From contig NZ_JAKZFR010000006.1 of NCBI RefSeq assembly GCF_022808935.1, forward strand, positions 186,001 through 250,000: DNA of 64,000 nt, written 5' to 3'. A program made the translations under genes and the position numbers. This document shows, one piece after another, positions 41,770-50,478 of the stretch; within the stretch, counting starts at the first letter, position 1, and the number at the start of each line of letters is the position of its first letter. The DNA comes from Geothrix sp. SG200 (GTDB taxonomy: Bacteria; Acidobacteriota; Holophagae; Holophagales; Holophagaceae). Below the pieces are notes generated by a model, which saw only the letters and a program-made list of their open reading frames with translations, was not told the DNA's origin and did no database searches.

Positions 41770-43302
41770 ATGCGAACCCGAATCGGCACGCGGCTCGTCC
41801 TGGGCGCTGGGCTCGCGACCGCGGTGGTGATCGGAGGCATGGCCTTCGCCGTCCTCCGATCCCACACGGCGCAGCTCCTCGCCGAACGTACCCGCAGCGC
41901 CGACCAGCTCAGCGAGACCATCAAGAGCGCCACCCACTTCGACATGCTGGAAAACCGGCGGGAGAACCTGCACCGCCAGATCCGGGCGGTGGGTGATCTG
42001 CGCGGGGAGGGCATCCGGAAGGTGCGGGTGTTCAACAAGGAGGGTCGCATCATGTTCTCCTCCGCGGAGGAGGAGATCGGAACCAGCCTGGATATCCGCG
42101 GCGAGGCCTGCTACGCGTGCCATGCCGAGGGACGTCCCCTGGAGCGCCTCGGCATCCAGGCCCGGGCCCGCACCTTCCGCGCGCCGGACGGGACACGTGT
42201 CCTGGGGCTCATCAACCCAATCCCCAATGAGCCTTCCTGCTCGACGGCGGCCTGCCACGCCCACAGCGCGAAGCAGAGCCTGTTGGGGGTCCTTGATGTG
42301 AACGTGTCCCTGGCCGAGGTGGACCGCCAGATCAGCCGCAGCCGGATGCTGATGGGGCTTTCCGCCACCGTGGCCATCCTGGCGGGCGGCCTGATCCTCT
42401 GGCTCCTCAACCGGAGCCTGGTGGTCAAGCCCGTGGCGGCCCTCGTGGCGGGGACCCGCCGGGTGGGCGAGGGGGATCTCGGCACCACCATCCCCGTGAG
42501 CGGCAACCACGAGCTGGGCGAGCTGGCCGGGGCCTTCAACACCATGTCCCAGCGGCTGGCCGAAACCCAGCGCCAGCTGGCCCAGGCGGACAAGCTGGCC
42601 TCCGTGGGCCGGTTGGCCGCCGGGGTGGCCCACGAGATCAACAACCCCCTGACGGGCGTGCTGAGCTACGCCTCCCTGCTCCGCAAGCGGCTGGACGGCG
42701 ACAAGGAATCCTGCGATGACCTGGATGTGATCGTGCGGGAGACCGTCCGGTGCCGCGGAATCATCCGTGGCCTGCTCGACTTCGCCCGGCCCACCCCGCC
42801 CGCCCGCAAGCCCATGGATCTGAACGAGGTGGTTCGGCGGGCTGTGTCCGTGGTGATGACTCAGCTGTCTCTGAACCAGGTGGATCTGTCGCTGGACCTG
42901 GCGCCCCAGCTTCCTGTGGTTCACGCGGACGCGAATCAGATCCAGCAGGTGGCCGTGAACCTGCTGCTGAACGCCGGAGACGCCATCAACGGCGACGGCG
43001 GCATCATCAAGCTCACCACGCGGGCCGGCTCGGAGGGCTCTGTGGAAATGCTCGTCCAGGACAATGGACGCGGCATTCCGCCGGAAGACCTGCCGCGCAT
43101 CTTCGAGCCGTTCTACACCACCAAGGGAAGCCATGGCACTGGCCTGGGCCTCGCCGTGAGCTGGGGCATCGTGGAAGCCCACGGTGGAACCCTGGAGGTC
43201 CACAGCGGCCCGGGCCAGGGCACCTGCTTCACCCTCCGCATCCCCGCGTCCGCCGGTTCCGGCGAGGGCACCGGCCCATTCCCCATTCCCACCACCACCT
43301 AG
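41770..43302 (+). CDS. Membrane histidine kinase with periplasmic c-type heme motifs
   Basis: The 510-residue protein has a membrane helix at about 7-29, a periplasmic domain to about 193, a second helix (193-213), HAMP, and a kinase core with H288 in VAHEINNPLTGV, plus DNGRGIPPEDLPRIFEPFYTT and GTGLGLAVSWGIVEAHGG. The periplasmic domain has CYACH (C114, C117, H118) and CSTAACH (C157, C162, H163), a CX2CH and a CX4CH heme site. It therefore likely senses redox state or a ligand through heme. It starts two bases after the HybB-like stop. Confidence 0.9.
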   Translation: MRTRIGTRLVLGAGLATAVVIGGMAFAVLRSHTAQLLAERTRSADQLSETIKSATHFDMLENRRENLHRQIRAVGDLRGEGIRKVRVFNKEGRIMFSSAEEEIGTSLDIRGEACYACHAEGRPLERLGIQARARTFRAPDGTRVLGLINPIPNEPSCSTAACHAHSAKQSLLGVLDVNVSLAEVDRQISRSRMLMGLSATVAILAGGLILWLLNRSLVVKPVAALVAGTRRVGEGDLGTTIPVSGNHELGELAGAFNTMSQRLAETQRQLAQADKLASVGRLAAGVAHEINNPLTGVLSYASLLRKRLDGDKESCDDLDVIVRETVRCRGIIRGLLDFARPTPPARKPMDLNEVVRRAVSVVMTQLSLNQVDLSLDLAPQLPVVHADANQIQQVAVNLLLNAGDAINGDGGIIKLTTRAGSEGSVEMLVQDNGRGIPPEDLPRIFEPFYTTKGSHGTGLGLAVSWGIVEAHGGTLEVHSGPGQGTCFTLRIPASAGSGEGTGPFPIPTTT

Positions 43303-43311
43303 GAGGTTCCC

Positions 43312-44433
43312 ATGACCGCCCTGCTGATCCTTTTCATGTTCGTCGCCTTCGTGGGCATCGACTTCCTGGTGCGCACGAGCCTCCGCCGCATGCGGGAGAA
43401 GCGTGAGCGTCAGGCCCGGGAAGCGGTGCTGAACACCGCCATCCACCTCGACTTCACCTACGAAGCCAAGAGCCTGAAGCGCGTGGAGGTTCCCAATCCC
43501 AAGGCCAGGATCCTGGCGGTGGACGATGAGGGCGTGGTGCTCGACTCCTTCCGGCGGATCCTGGTGCTCGAAGGCTTCAGCGTGGACACCGTCGAGCACG
43601 GCCCCGAAGCCCTGGGCCTGATCCAGCGCCACGACTACGACTTCCTCTTCACAGACCTCAAGATGCCGGACATGGATGGCGTGGACGTGGTGAAGGCGGC
43701 CAAGCATCTCCGGCCAGACCTGGACGTGGTGGTGATCACCGGCTACGGCAGCATCGACACCGCCGTGCAGACCCTCCAGTTCGGGGCCTGCGAGTACGTC
43801 CAGAAGCCCTTCACGGCCGACGAACTGGCCGAGTTCGCGAAGAAGATCCTCATCAAGCGGGAGGCCCGCCTCGAGGCGCAGCGACGCCCGAACGTGCGCG
43901 TGGTGGCGCCGGAGATGGCCGAGGTCCTGTCCGCCAGCGAGTTCTGCGTGCCCGGCGGCGCGTTCCTGTCCACGGGCCACGCCTGGGTGCGCATCGAGCC
44001 CGAGGGGCAGGTCCGCGTGGGCATCGACGACTTCGTGCGGAAGGCCCTCGGCTCGGTGAAGGGCGTGGTGCTTCCAGAACGGGGGAAGACCGTGCGGAAA
44101 GGCGACATCCTGTTCACCCTGAAGGGCGCCTCCGGCGAAGTTCACGTGGCCGCGCCGCTCAGCGGCAGCGTCGAGCACCACAATGAGGGCCTTCTCTCCT
44201 CGCCTTCCGACCTCATGCACAGCCCCTACGATCGCGGCTGGGTCTGCCTTATGACGCCCAGCGACCTGGCCGGCGAGCTGGCGGCCCTCAAGATCGGGCA
44301 GCCCGTCATCGACTGGTACCAGGAAGAGATCACCCGCTTCAGGACCGCGGAGACGCCTCTGGCCGCCGGCACCCTGGATTGGTCCACCTTCGAGAAGCAG
44401 TTCCTGGGCCAGGGCGAGCACGCCCCGGTCTGA
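43312..44433 (+). CDS. Membrane-anchored response regulator with GcvH-like domain
   Basis: The 373-residue protein starts with a membrane helix (3-20), a basic helix, then a REC domain (about 65-185) with the acidic pair in VDDEG, phospho-acceptor D115 in FTDLKMPD, the TGYGS switch and K in VQKPF. After a linker comes a GcvH-like lipoyl/biotinyl fold (about 200-300: HAWVRIEPEGQVRVGIDDFV, GVVLPERGKTVRKGDILFTL, VAAPLSGSVEHHNEGL, YDRGWVCLM). The lipoyl lysine position appears to be serine in the GASGEV turn. No DNA-binding or enzymatic output is present. It follows the kinase by nine bases. Confidence 0.88.
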   Translation: MTALLILFMFVAFVGIDFLVRTSLRRMREKRERQAREAVLNTAIHLDFTYEAKSLKRVEVPNPKARILAVDDEGVVLDSFRRILVLEGFSVDTVEHGPEALGLIQRHDYDFLFTDLKMPDMDGVDVVKAAKHLRPDLDVVVITGYGSIDTAVQTLQFGACEYVQKPFTADELAEFAKKILIKREARLEAQRRPNVRVVAPEMAEVLSASEFCVPGGAFLSTGHAWVRIEPEGQVRVGIDDFVRKALGSVKGVVLPERGKTVRKGDILFTLKGASGEVHVAAPLSGSVEHHNEGLLSSPSDLMHSPYDRGWVCLMTPSDLAGELAALKIGQPVIDWYQEEITRFRTAETPLAAGTLDWSTFEKQFLGQGEHAPV

Positions 44434-44479
44434 GCCTCGGCGCCCGCGGGGAGAAGCCTGTCGGGAGAGCTTCGGGGAC

Positions 44480-45364
44480 CTAGCCCTCGAAGCTCTCCTT
44501 CGCGTGGTAGCTGGACCGCACGAGCGGGGCGGACTCCACCCGCTGGAAGCCCATCTCCAGGCCCTTCCGGCGGTACAGGTCGAACTCGGCCGGTTCCACG
44601 AAGCGGTCCAGGGGCAGGTGCAGCTCCGAAGGGGGAAGATACTGGCCGATGGTGGCGATGTCCACGCGGCTGCGCCGCCAGTCGGCCATCAGCTCGATCA
44701 CCTGCTCCGGCGTCTCCCCCAGGCCCACCATGATGCCGCTCTTCACGCGCATGGCCGGGGCGTGGACATCACGCCACTCCGCTGTCCGGCGCAGCACCGT
44801 GAGGCTCTGGGCGTAGTCGGCGTCCGGCCGCACCCGCCGGTAGAGGTGGGGCACCGTCTCGACGTTGTGGTTCAGCACATCGGGCCGGGCCTCCAGCACC
44901 GTGAGCAGGTCCGCCTCGCGGCCGCGGAAGTCGGGGATGAGCACCTCCACCCCACAGTGGGGCGACAGGGTGCGGATCCACTGGATGGTGGCGGCGAAGT
45001 GGGCGGAACCCCCGTCCGGAAGGTCGTCCCGGTTCACGGAGGTGACCACCGCGAACTTCAGGCCCAGGCGGGCGACGGCTTCGGCCACGCGCTGGGGCTC
45101 CTCCGGGTCCAGCTCGCCCGGGCGGCCCTTGCCCACATTGCAGAAGCCGCAGTGCCGGGTGCAGACGTCGCCCATGAGCATGAAGGTGGCCGTGCGGTGG
45201 ACGCCCCAGCACTCATGCAGGTTGGGGCAGCGGGCCTCCTCGCAGACCGTCACCAGCCGCTGCTCGCGGATGAGCCCCTCGACCTCCGCCACCACCTCTG
45301 GCGCCGGCACGCGGATCTTCAGCCAGTCGGGGCGGGGGCCGGGGAGGACAGGAGGTCGGGCCAT
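44480..45364 (-). CDS. lipA: Lipoyl synthase
   Basis: This 294-residue radical SAM enzyme inserts two sulfurs into protein-bound octanoate. The auxiliary cluster cysteines are C41, C46 and C52 (CEEARCPNLHEC), the radical SAM cysteines are C68, C72 and C75 (CTRHCGFC), and the C-terminal RSSYHA supplies the serine ligand. It also has VTSVNRDDLPDGG and DVLNHNVETV. ATG at 45364 is chosen over a 39-codon extension that reads into scpA's upstream region. lipB is not nearby. It diverges from scpA. Confidence 0.95.
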   Translation of the reverse strand: MARPPVLPGPRPDWLKIRVPAPEVVAEVEGLIREQRLVTVCEEARCPNLHECWGVHRTATFMLMGDVCTRHCGFCNVGKGRPGELDPEEPQRVAEAVARLGLKFAVVTSVNRDDLPDGGSAHFAATIQWIRTLSPHCGVEVLIPDFRGREADLLTVLEARPDVLNHNVETVPHLYRRVRPDADYAQSLTVLRRTAEWRDVHAPAMRVKSGIMVGLGETPEQVIELMADWRRSRVDIATIGQYLPPSELHLPLDRFVEPAEFDLYRRKGLEMGFQRVESAPLVRSSYHAKESFEG

Positions 45365-45402
45365 AGCTTTCCATTGTCGCTCAAGGGCGCCCGTTGGCGA
45401 GG

Positions 45403-45408
45403 TAGAAT
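45403..45408 (+). promoter_or_regulatory. -10-like TAGAAT six bases before scpA ATG
   Basis: TAGAAT, then GGCCCC, then ATG at 45415. No ribosome site is visible, so a leaderless transcript is likely. Confidence 0.5.
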
Positions 45409-45414
45409 GGCCCC

Positions 45415-46230
45415 ATGTCCGACACCCCCCAGGAAGTTCCCGAATCCATGGCTGAAGGTGTGCCTGCGCCGGAGGTTCCAAAAACCTTCGAGCCTCCCAA
45501 GGGCTTCGAGACGAAGTTCCGGGGGCTTGCGCTCCATCTGTCGGCCTTCGAAGGCCCGCTGGACCTGCTTCTGCACCTCATCCACGAGCAGAAGCTGGAC
45601 ATCCTGAACCTGCCCATGGCGGAGGTCACGCGGCAGTACATGGAATACCTCAAGCTCATGGAGGAGCTGAACCTGGAGATCGCGGCGGAGTTCGTGGCCA
45701 TGGCGGCCCAGCTGCTGCAGATCAAGTCCCGGCTCATGCTGCCCCGTCCGCCCCAGGAATCGGGAGAGGAGGATCCCCGCGAGGCGCTGGTGCAGCGCCT
45801 GCTGGACTACCAGCAGGTGAAGGCCGCGGCCCAGGCCCTGTCCGAGCGCGAGTCCGACTGGCAGAAGGTGGCCTTCGCCCCGGGCCTGGACCTGGAGGAC
45901 CACAAGCGCGTGGAGGACGAGCCCATCCGGGCCACGCTGTTCGACCTGCTCGGCGCCTACCGGGAGGCCCTCAAGCGCCTGCTCCCGCCGCCGCCGGTGG
46001 AGGTGCGGACCCAGCCCAAGACGCTGGAGCAGCGGGTGATGGAGGTGCTCCGCGATCTCCAGGATGGCCTGTGGAAGCCCTTCCAGGGCCTGCTGGGCCC
46101 GGCGCGGACCCGGGAGGAGCTGGTGCTGACCTTTCTGGCCCTTCTGGAGCTGGTGCGGACCGGCCGCATCTCCTTGGTTCAGGGCGAGGCATTCGGGGAG
46201 ATCCGCGTCAAGGCCTCCGAGGCCGCGTGA
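45415..46230 (+). CDS. scpA: Segregation and condensation protein A
   Basis: The 271-residue product matches ScpA, the kleisin that bridges SMC heads in chromosome compaction. It has LHLSAFEGPLDLLLHLIHEQKLDILNLPMAEVTRQYMEYL near the N-terminus of its domain (split here by the usual helices) and AAEFVAMAAQLLQIKSRLMLP. The C-terminal winged helix holds TFLALLELVRTGRISLVQGEAFG. The first 35 residues are an acidic, low-complexity lead. scpB is not adjacent, contrary to the usual order. Confidence 0.92.
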   Translation: MSDTPQEVPESMAEGVPAPEVPKTFEPPKGFETKFRGLALHLSAFEGPLDLLLHLIHEQKLDILNLPMAEVTRQYMEYLKLMEELNLEIAAEFVAMAAQLLQIKSRLMLPRPPQESGEEDPREALVQRLLDYQQVKAAAQALSERESDWQKVAFAPGLDLEDHKRVEDEPIRATLFDLLGAYREALKRLLPPPPVEVRTQPKTLEQRVMEVLRDLQDGLWKPFQGLLGPARTREELVLTFLALLELVRTGRISLVQGEAFGEIRVKASEAA

Positions 46231-46700
46231 TCGAGGCGCCCGAGCACCTCCGGATGGCCTGCCGCCAAGCCCGCCTCGTGGGATTGGCCCTCTGCCTCGG
46301 CACGCCCATCCTCGTCGGCGCCCTGATCCTGTCCGGTCTCCTGCCGCCCGGGAGCCATCCGCCGGAGGGGACGTATCTCCAGGTGGGCCATCTCTTCACC
46401 GGCCTGGTCTTCTTCTCCGCCGCCTGGGTGCTCTGGCGGCGCGGGGCGGTGCTGAAGGCCTTTGCCGGGATTCCCGCTGGGCAGCAGGCCGGCGTGGTCC
46501 TCCGGGAAACCCTCCTCTACGCGGCGCTGTTCGAGCTGAGCAGCCTCTACGGACTGGTGTACTGGCTGCTGGTGGGGGCCCACGCCCCGCGGCACGTATT
46601 CGGATTCATCGTGCTGTCACCGCTCCTGTTCCTGGCCTTCGCCCCCCGGCTCCGCCACTGGGCGAAACCGCTGGAATCAGGTCCCGGGGGCGGCAAGTGA
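46227..46700 (+). CDS. Small integral membrane protein, unknown
   Basis: The 157-residue product has four hydrophobic helices (LVGLALCLGTPILVGALILSG, VGHLFTGLVFFSAAWVLW, LLYAALFELSSLYGLVYWLLVG, VFGFIVLSPLLFLAFAP). The GTG at 46227 overlaps the scpA stop (GTGA), which decides the start and implies coupling. I recognise no family; the helix pattern recalls small membrane proteins encoded with ATP synthase or cell-division genes, but nothing specific. Confidence 0.7.
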   Translation: MIEAPEHLRMACRQARLVGLALCLGTPILVGALILSGLLPPGSHPPEGTYLQVGHLFTGLVFFSAAWVLWRRGAVLKAFAGIPAGQQAGVVLRETLLYAALFELSSLYGLVYWLLVGAHAPRHVFGFIVLSPLLFLAFAPRLRHWAKPLESGPGGGK

Positions 46701-46749
46701 GCCGCCTGGCATTATCCTGAGTGTCGCCAGTCGAGAGCCAGGGGGGGCC

Positions 46750-47253
46750 ATGAGTGAACACGAGACGCGGCCAGGCCAGGAAGGCGCCCCGGACCAGACC
46801 CACAAGCTGGTCCTGCCCATGACGTCCGATCCGGTCCAGCGAACACAGAAGATCTCCATCCAGGCCGGGACCTCCGGGCAGACGCAAGCGCCTGGCGCGC
46901 CGGCCAATGCTTCCCGGCCATGGACCTGGAAGCTGCTCTTGGGTTTCGGGGGCATCCTCGCGCTGGGGGGAGCGGCGCTCCTGCTGTCCTCCCGGGGGCC
47001 GGAGATCGGGGTACCCAAGCCCCAGGGTGGAGTTCCGGAAGCGGGTGCGCCGGACGCAATCCGGGCCTACATGGATCAGGCCCAGGCCGGTGACGTCCAT
47101 GCCATGCGGATGCTTGGCGTGATGTACTACTACGGGCTCAACGTGCCGCAGGACCGGGAGAAGGGCCTCCATTGGTACCGCCAGGCGGCGGAGAAAGGCA
47201 GTGACGCGGCCCGCGAGGATCTCTCCAGGCTCCAGATGGGGGCCGCGAAGTAG
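46750..47253 (+). CDS. Membrane protein with a single Sel1 repeat pair
   Basis: The 167-residue product has a charged, proline/glutamine-rich N-terminus, one membrane helix near 63-80 (LLLGFGGILALGGAALLLSS), and a C-terminal Sel1-like unit: AQAGDVHAMRMLGVMYYYGLNVPQDREKGLHWYRQAAEKG. Sel1 repeats mediate protein contacts in envelope signalling. GGGG lies close to the ATG. The partner is unknown. Confidence 0.78.
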   Translation: MSEHETRPGQEGAPDQTHKLVLPMTSDPVQRTQKISIQAGTSGQTQAPGAPANASRPWTWKLLLGFGGILALGGAALLLSSRGPEIGVPKPQGGVPEAGAPDAIRAYMDQAQAGDVHAMRMLGVMYYYGLNVPQDREKGLHWYRQAAEKGSDAAREDLSRLQMGAAK

Positions 47254-47256
47254 GCC

Positions 47257-48171
47257 TCAGAAGGTGACCACCACCTGCAGGCTGCCGCCCCAGAAGTGGT
47301 AGGTCGAGACCTTTTCGCCCCAGGTGGCTTCCGCCTTCAGGGCCAGGGACGGGCTCAGCGGCCAGTGTCCCGAGAGGCTGGCGAGGCGCTCCTGGGGACG
47401 GGCGCCAAGCAGGGAGGTCGCGGCGCCCGTCGTGCCGCCCATCATGGACGACCCGCTGCCGCCATATCCGAACCGTCCTCCGTATCCGCTTCCGCCCGTG
47501 GTCATGGCTGTGGTCGTCGAGGCAAGGCCGCCCCCGGAGGCGGTGCTTTCGATGATGCCCCGCCCCCAGGCCAGCCGCAGGTTGTGCCACATGTCGAAAT
47601 CGTTTCCGCCGAACCTGAGGTTCAGGATGCAGCCGCCATCGGAGTCCCCGTAGGGTTCGTACTGGAGCCGCTGGTACCACACGGAGGCGCTCCAGGACCG
47701 GCCCTGGTAGCCGGGGCCCGCCTGGAGCAGCCGGACCTCCTGGTCCCCGTCGAAGCGGCTGAGCGCGCCTGCCAGATCCACCTTCCAACCGTGGGCGACG
47801 TCCAGGTGGAAGTCCACGTCCACCCGCCCTCTCGGCAGAATGTCCGTGTTGGTGCCGCCGCTGACGCCCAGGAAGACCGATGAGGCCTTGCCGATGAGCA
47901 GGTATTTGCCCGCGGAGAAGAGCGTTCCTTTGCCCTCGGGTCGATCGAACCCCACGGCGGCGAGCTGCCAGGGCCCGCCGCGGGTGGGGTAGATGGTGCC
48001 TTCGAGTGTCCAGCCCTTCCACCGGCCGTAGCCATCGGAGAATGCCTGGTCGTACCCGCCCACGGCCACGCGCGTGAGGGTGGTGGGCTGGGGAAGGTCG
48101 AAGTCGAGCGGATCTTCCTGGGCAGACAGCCCCAGGCAGGCCAGCAGGAGGAGGACGGGACGCTTCATCAT
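47257..48171 (-). CDS. YaiO-like outer-membrane beta-barrel protein
   Basis: The 304-residue precursor has a signal peptide (LLLLACLGLSAQ) and alternating strands typical of a barrel (TLTRVAVGGYDQAF, RWKGWTLEGTIYP, SSVFLGVSGGTNTD, WSASVWYQRLQYEPYGDSDGG), with a terminal phenylalanine (SLQVVVTF). The pattern resembles the YaiO family. A glycine/serine/methionine-rich loop lies near 215-250. It overlaps nothing and converges on the Sel1 gene. Confidence 0.72.
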   Translation of the reverse strand: MMKRPVLLLLACLGLSAQEDPLDFDLPQPTTLTRVAVGGYDQAFSDGYGRWKGWTLEGTIYPTRGGPWQLAAVGFDRPEGKGTLFSAGKYLLIGKASSVFLGVSGGTNTDILPRGRVDVDFHLDVAHGWKVDLAGALSRFDGDQEVRLLQAGPGYQGRSWSASVWYQRLQYEPYGDSDGGCILNLRFGGNDFDMWHNLRLAWGRGIIESTASGGGLASTTTAMTTGGSGYGGRFGYGGSGSSMMGGTTGAATSLLGARPQERLASLSGHWPLSPSLALKAEATWGEKVSTYHFWGGSLQVVVTF

Positions 48172-48217
48172 CGGGGCTCCAGGTCTGCGTGGTCAGGTTC
48201 GATCATGGTGCGGCCGT

Positions 48218-48493
48218 TCAGCGTCCCCGGCCACCCCTGCCGGCCGCCCGTCCGGACCTCTGGCCCGTGCCCAGCGCCTGGCCGCAGCTGCCATCGCGCT
48301 TGCGGAGCTGATCCCGGGTCTTTGTCTGGTCTCGCGTCTGGTCCCGCGTCTGGTCCCGGTCGCGGGTCTGGGCCTGTGCCTGATCCCGGGCCTGGGAACG
48401 GGTCTGTGAGCGGGTCTGGTCCTTCTGAGGTGTCTGGGCCGAGAGGGCGAGGGCCGCGCCGAGTGCCGCGGCCAGGCAGATGGGAGTCTTCAT
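48218..48493 (-). CDS. Small secreted protein with DQTR repeats
   Basis: The 91-residue product has a signal peptide (MKTPICLAAALGAALALSAQ) followed by a low-complexity stretch of QTRSQ, QARDQ and DQTRD units (about residues 25-62), then a Cys-containing basic glycine tail. The repeat is visible in DNA as GTCTGGTC units. I recognise no family; a nucleic-acid, lipopolysaccharide or metal binding role is possible but not shown. ATG at 48493 begins the signal peptide and has a GGAGG-type site upstream. Confidence 0.55.
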   Translation of the reverse strand: MKTPICLAAALGAALALSAQTPQKDQTRSQTRSQARDQAQAQTRDRDQTRDQTRDQTKTRDQLRKRDGSCGQALGTGQRSGRAAGRGGRGR

Positions 48494-48596
48494 GGGTGCC
48501 TCCATGGGGAGGTGCGGACTGGTCCGCACACCTGGAGAGAGGCGCCTTCTTCCATGTTGGTTGAGAGGAATCCACCTGACGTCAGGGTCGATGGAA

Positions 48597-50423
48597 TCAG
48601 CCGTTGCCCTGGGGTTGCGCGCGTCTCCACGCCTCGATGCGGCCTGTGGCGGCCGGGCCGACCGCCGCCGCCAAGTCTGTCTCGCTGGCTTCGCGAACTC
48701 GCGCGGCACTGCCGAAGGCCTGGAGCAGCTTCTTCGCCGTGGCAGGGCCGATGCCGGGGATCTGCGTCAGCTCCGTCTGGAGCGTGCGCTTGGCCCGCAG
48801 GTTCCGGTGGTAGGTGATGGCGAAGCGGTGGGCCTCGTCCCGGATGCGCTGGAGCAGCTGCAGCACGGGCGAGGACTTGGGGATGCGCAGGGGCTCGCTG
48901 GAGCCTGGCCGGAAGACCAGCTCCTCCTTCTTGGCGAGGCTGCCCAGCTCCAGCTGGTCGATGCCCAGTTCCTTCAAGGCGGCCTCCGCCGCATGGAGCT
49001 GGCCCAGGCCGCCGTCGATGAGCACCAGGTCCGGGAACGCCTGTCCCTCGTCCCGGAGCCGCTTGTAGCGCCGCGTCACCGCCTCATGCATGTTGGCGAA
49101 GTCGTCGTTCTGTTCGTTGGTCATCTTGAAGCGTCGGTAGCGGGCCTTGTCGGGAGCGCCGTCAGTGAACACCACGCAGCTGCCCACCACCTCGCGGCCT
49201 TGGCCGTGGCTGATGTCGAAGCACTCCATGCGCCGGGGCAGGTGGCTGAGGCCCAGGAAGGCCTGCAGGCCCTCGAGCACGGCCTCGTTGAGGCGCGCCG
49301 GCTCGAACTTGCGCTCCAGGGCCAGGCGGGCGTTCTCCTGGGCCATGGCCAGCAGGTCCACCTTCTCGCCCTTCTTTGGAACGGTGATCTGGGGACGGCT
49401 GCCCCGCATGCCGCCCAGCCAGTCCCGCAGGAGCTCGGCGTCCTCCGGCTCCACTTCCGCCAGGATGCGGCCGGGGACGGGATCGGCGCTGTAGACGCGC
49501 TGGAGCACCTGGGCCAGCACAGCGCCGTCGAAGGTCTCGACCTCATTCAGCACATACTCCTGGCGCCCCATCATGCGGCCGTCCCGCAGCATGAGGCGGT
49601 GGACGCAGGCTCGGCCGTCCAGCACGGCGCTGCCGTACACATCCAGGTCCTCCAGGTTCGGGCTGGCGGCTTTCTGGCGGGTGAACCAGGCATCCACCTG
49701 CTGGAGGGCGTCCCGGTGCTGGGCGGCCTGCTCGAAGGCGGCGGCCTCCGCGGCCTTCCACATGGCGGCCTCCAGCCGCGCCTTCAGCTCATCGCGTTTG
49801 CCTTCGAGGAACAGCCGCGCCTCCCTGGCCTGCTCCCGGTAGGCCTCCTGGCTCACGGCGGCGATGCAGGGGGCCGTGCAGCGGTGAAGCTGGTACTTCA
49901 GGCAGGCCCGGCCCCGCTTACCGTCGATCTCGATGTCGCAGTCGCGGATCTGGAAGAAGCGGTACACCAGCTCCGCCGTGCGGTAGGCCGTGCTGGCCGG
50001 GAAGAAGGGGCCGTAGTAGAGGCCGCCGTCCTTCCGCACCTTCCGCGTGACGAAGACCTTGGGGAACGCCTCCTTCCAGGTGAGCTTCACGTAGGGGTAG
50101 CTCTTGTCGTCGCGCAGCAGGATGTTGAAGGGGGGCAGATGCTCGTTGATGAGGTTGTTCTCCAGCACCAGGGCCTCGAGCTCCGTCTCGCAGACGATGA
50201 ACTCCAGGTCCCAGATGCGGGCCACGAGGCGGCGGGTCTTGGCGTCCAGGTGCTTGTTCTGGAAGTAGGACTTCACCCGGTTCCGCAGCACCTTGGCCTT
50301 GCCGATGTAGAGCAGGGCCCCCTTCTGGTCGCGGTAGAGGTAGCACCCGGGACGCAGGGGCAGGTCCGACAGCTTGCGCTGGAGGGCGGGAGACTTGTCG
50401 AGGTTGTTCCGGATGGCGGCCAC
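48597..50423 (-). CDS. uvrC: UvrABC system protein C
   Basis: The 608-residue product makes both incisions in nucleotide excision repair. It has the GIY-YIG domain (RPGCYLYRDQKGALLYIGKAK), the UvrB-binding UVR motif region (RDELKARLEAAMWKAAEAAAFEQAAQ in part), the RNase H-like domain with MECFDISHGQG and DLVLIDGGLGQLHAA, and C-terminal helix-hairpin-helix motifs (LTQIPGIGPATAKKLLQAFG). The length is normal. Its start region holds a heptamer repeat block on the way to the MBL gene. Confidence 0.95.
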   Translation of the reverse strand: MAAIRNNLDKSPALQRKLSDLPLRPGCYLYRDQKGALLYIGKAKVLRNRVKSYFQNKHLDAKTRRLVARIWDLEFIVCETELEALVLENNLINEHLPPFNILLRDDKSYPYVKLTWKEAFPKVFVTRKVRKDGGLYYGPFFPASTAYRTAELVYRFFQIRDCDIEIDGKRGRACLKYQLHRCTAPCIAAVSQEAYREQAREARLFLEGKRDELKARLEAAMWKAAEAAAFEQAAQHRDALQQVDAWFTRQKAASPNLEDLDVYGSAVLDGRACVHRLMLRDGRMMGRQEYVLNEVETFDGAVLAQVLQRVYSADPVPGRILAEVEPEDAELLRDWLGGMRGSRPQITVPKKGEKVDLLAMAQENARLALERKFEPARLNEAVLEGLQAFLGLSHLPRRMECFDISHGQGREVVGSCVVFTDGAPDKARYRRFKMTNEQNDDFANMHEAVTRRYKRLRDEGQAFPDLVLIDGGLGQLHAAEAALKELGIDQLELGSLAKKEELVFRPGSSEPLRIPKSSPVLQLLQRIRDEAHRFAITYHRNLRAKRTLQTELTQIPGIGPATAKKLLQAFGSAARVREASETDLAAAVGPAATGRIEAWRRAQPQGNG

Positions 50424-50433
50424 GGTTCAGTGT

Positions 50434-50461
50434 AGCTGTCAGCTCTCCGCTATCAGCTGTC
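50434..50461. repeat. Heptamer tandem repeat, four units (AGCTNTC)
   Basis: AGCTGTC, AGCTCTC, CGCTATC and AGCTGTC follow in phase between divergent uvrC and MBL genes. Confidence 0.8.
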
Positions 50462-50478
50462 GGCGAGGGCGGATCTGG

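Noticed and set aside
43312-44433. Glycine cleavage H protein gene
   Set aside because: The GcvH-like part is only the C-terminal third of a response regulator and the lipoyl lysine seems absent; gcvT and gcvP are not nearby.
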